64,000 nucleotides of DNA from Stenotrophomonas maltophilia (GTDB lineage: Bacteria; Pseudomonadota; Gammaproteobacteria; Xanthomonadales; Xanthomonadaceae): assembly GCF_025642255.1 (NCBI RefSeq), contig NZ_CP106759.1, positions 1,205,501 through 1,269,500 on the forward strand, given 5' to 3'. The notes below the pieces were generated by a model. The model worked only from the letters and a program-made list of their open reading frames with translations. It was not told where the DNA came from and made no database searches. A program made the translations under genes and the position numbers. Below are positions 62,836-64,000 of the stretch, piece by piece (position 1 is the stretch's first letter; each line of letters begins with the position of its first letter).

Positions 62836-63541
62836 TGATCTTGGCCGTGATCTGGTCGTTGTCCCGGTCGACCGCCGTGCGCTCCACGGGCCAGCGCATC
62901 ACCTGGCCGGGCAGCACATAGCCCAGCAGGCCGGGGTGGACGATACGCGGGCGTTCGACACTGCCCAGCGCCAGGTCGGCGATCTGCGCGTAGCTGTCGC
63001 CGGAATTGCCGATCTCGACGCCACTGCGACCATCGTCCAGCCGCAGCAGGCGTGCCTGCAGGCGCGGCGCCGGCGTGCCCCCAGCCGGCTGGATGAACAC
63101 CGGGATCGAATAGCGCAGCACGAACTGCATGCCGCTGGCGCGGGTGGCCAGGTCCGGCACTTCGTCGACGATCAGGCGGTAATGCTGCTGGGAGGCCGGT
63201 GCCTCGCTGTCCGTGCGCATCACCCGCACCAGCTGCTGCTGGCCTGCGGCCAGTTCCTGCATCGGTGGAGTTGCCAGTAGCCCATCGGCAGGCAGCAGCT
63301 GCTCATTGCCATCCTGCTGGACCCAGCGGAACACCCGCACCTGCAGCTTCACCGGCGCGGTCCCGCTGTTGGTCAGCCACAGCTCGGCGGCACGCTGGCG
63401 GGGCTCCAGCTGCAGGGTGGTGGGCGCGACCTGCAGACTGGTGGCGGCGGAGGTGGCCATGGCGCTGGCCAGCAGGCAGGCGAGCAACGCCACGCCGGCG
63501 GCGCGCCACAGGCGGGGTCGGGACATGGAGGCGTGCTCCAT
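62789..63541 (-). CDS. Fimbrial chaperone (PapD-like, CsuC type)
   Basis: A 250-aa periplasmic chaperone. The signal peptide ends near ATSA (about 33). Ig-like domain 1 starts LQVAPTTLQLEPRQRAAELWLTNSGTAPVKLQVRVFRW, the subunit-binding G1 region is in SQQHYRLIVDEVPDLATRASGMQFVLRYSIPVF, and domain 2 follows from about 150. It overlaps the upstream subunit gene (TGATG). ATG 63526 is an alternative start; 63541 was preferred for that coupling. It should hold subunits for the usher. Confidence 0.9.
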   Translation of the reverse strand: MEHASMSRPRLWRAAGVALLACLLASAMATSAATSLQVAPTTLQLEPRQRAAELWLTNSGTAPVKLQVRVFRWVQQDGNEQLLPADGLLATPPMQELAAGQQQLVRVMRTDSEAPASQQHYRLIVDEVPDLATRASGMQFVLRYSIPVFIQPAGGTPAPRLQARLLRLDDGRSGVEIGNSGDSYAQIADLALGSVERPRIVHPGLLGYVLPGQVMRWPVERTAVDRDNDQITAKINGESTQTPLSPPPAR

Positions 63542-64000
63542 CAATAAGTGATCGTGGCGGTGATCGTGTCCAGGTAGTTGCCGGCGGCCGCGTTGTTGGT
63601 GCTCAGGTTCAGGATCTGGCCGTAGACGATGTAGGGGACCGCCAGGCCCGTGCCGATGCCGGCCTGGGTATTGGTGCCGGTCGTCGACCCCCAGACCAGG
63701 CTGTGTGCCGCGTCGCGGTACAGCTGGTAACCGACGTAGTTGTTGGCGGTCACCGCCGCGTCGGTGTTCTTCATGCGCCGGGTGGTGACGTCGCCGGCCG
63801 TACCGGCGTTCGCACCCGCGTTCAGCGCGATCGTATACGGGGTCAGCGCAGAGCACTGGGCGGTCACCGTGCCCTGGCCCAGGGTAGGTATCGCGGTGGT
63901 CGATGCGGCGGTACCGAAGTCGACGTTGGTGGCGGCCGCGGCCGTGATCGTGCAGGCCTTGGTGACCACGAGGGTGACGTTGAAGGTGGTGGTATCGGCC
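63541..64000 (-). CDS. SCPU-domain fimbrial subunit (5' end outside window)
   Basis: The open frame runs past the right end of the window, so the start and signal peptide are not seen. About 152 residues are visible. They contain the SCPU features KACTITAAAATNVDFGTA with a Cys pair and end in YLDTITATITY, with the terminal aromatic strand of this class. It is probably a major pilin or minor subunit. Confidence 0.85.
   Translation of the reverse strand, partial: ADTTTFNVTLVVTKACTITAAAATNVDFGTAASTTAIPTLGQGTVTAQCSALTPYTIALNAGANAGTAGDVTTRRMKNTDAAVTANNYVGYQLYRDAAHSLVWGSTTGTNTQAGIGTGLAVPYIVYGQILNLSTNNAAAGNYLDTITATITY

Overview
The window looks like a piece of chromosome from a xanthomonad, most likely Stenotrophomonas of the maltophilia complex. 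The pointers are very high GC with strong third-position bias, GTAG-tagged short palindromes of the SMAG/REP type in intergenic gaps, the local order rpsB-tsf-...-bamA-lpxD-fabZ-lpxA-lpxB-rnhB-dnaE-accA without skp, and a dense set of c-di-GMP proteins. The assignment rests on recognition only; no database was searched. I found no tRNA, rRNA, CRISPR array, insertion sequence, integrase or phage gene.

Layout. 1-3.4 kb holds a secreted phosphodiesterase and an alkylation-repair pair (ogt plus an Ada/AraC/AlkA fusion). 3.5-9.4 kb has a lipoprotein with a ClpP-like core, a DUF4019 protein, a MAPEG protein, a UbiH/UbiM-type monooxygenase, an S4 protein and the DEAD-box helicase deaD. 9.6-15.7 kb is a c-di-GMP block of three GGDEF proteins interrupted by rluF. 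15.8-31.4 kb is a mosaic of small accessory and housekeeping units: an AAA ATPase, two EamA exporters, DUF72 plus VOC, a serine hydrolase, an ABC exporter, a DUF885 peptidase-like lipoprotein, GFA plus DUF4349, a LysR/EamA divergent pair, a cyclophilin and a PadR/HAAS pair. A roughly 540-bp near-symmetric palindrome lies at 28.4-28.95 kb. 31.5-36.7 kb has PHA depolymerase, a methyltransferase, a HemJ/CopD-type membrane protein and an autotransporter.

36.8-58.1 kb is the conserved minus-strand essential block. Read in transcription order it is rpsB, tsf, an inserted HDOD-GGDEF regulator, pyrH, frr, uppS, cdsA, dxr, rseP, bamA, lpxD, fabZ, lpxA, lpxB, rnhB, dnaE, accA. It links translation, undecaprenyl phosphate, phospholipid, isoprenoid, outer-membrane protein and lipid A supply. 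Several members overlap by 4 bp. 58.3-64.0 kb, also on the minus strand, is an archaic (Csu-like, SCPU-domain) chaperone-usher fimbrial operon running in from beyond the window's right end. Its last gene's stop codon lies inside the apparent -10 box of the rpsB promoter.

Most promising for follow-up: the large palindrome at 28405-28946; the second chaperone and small secreted ORF at the end of the fimbrial operon, with the rpsB promoter embedded there; the structured gap at 45923-46363 where skp would sit in E. coli; the HDOD-GGDEF gene wedged between tsf and pyrH; the relocated cysteine pair in BamA; and two families of short palindromic repeats.
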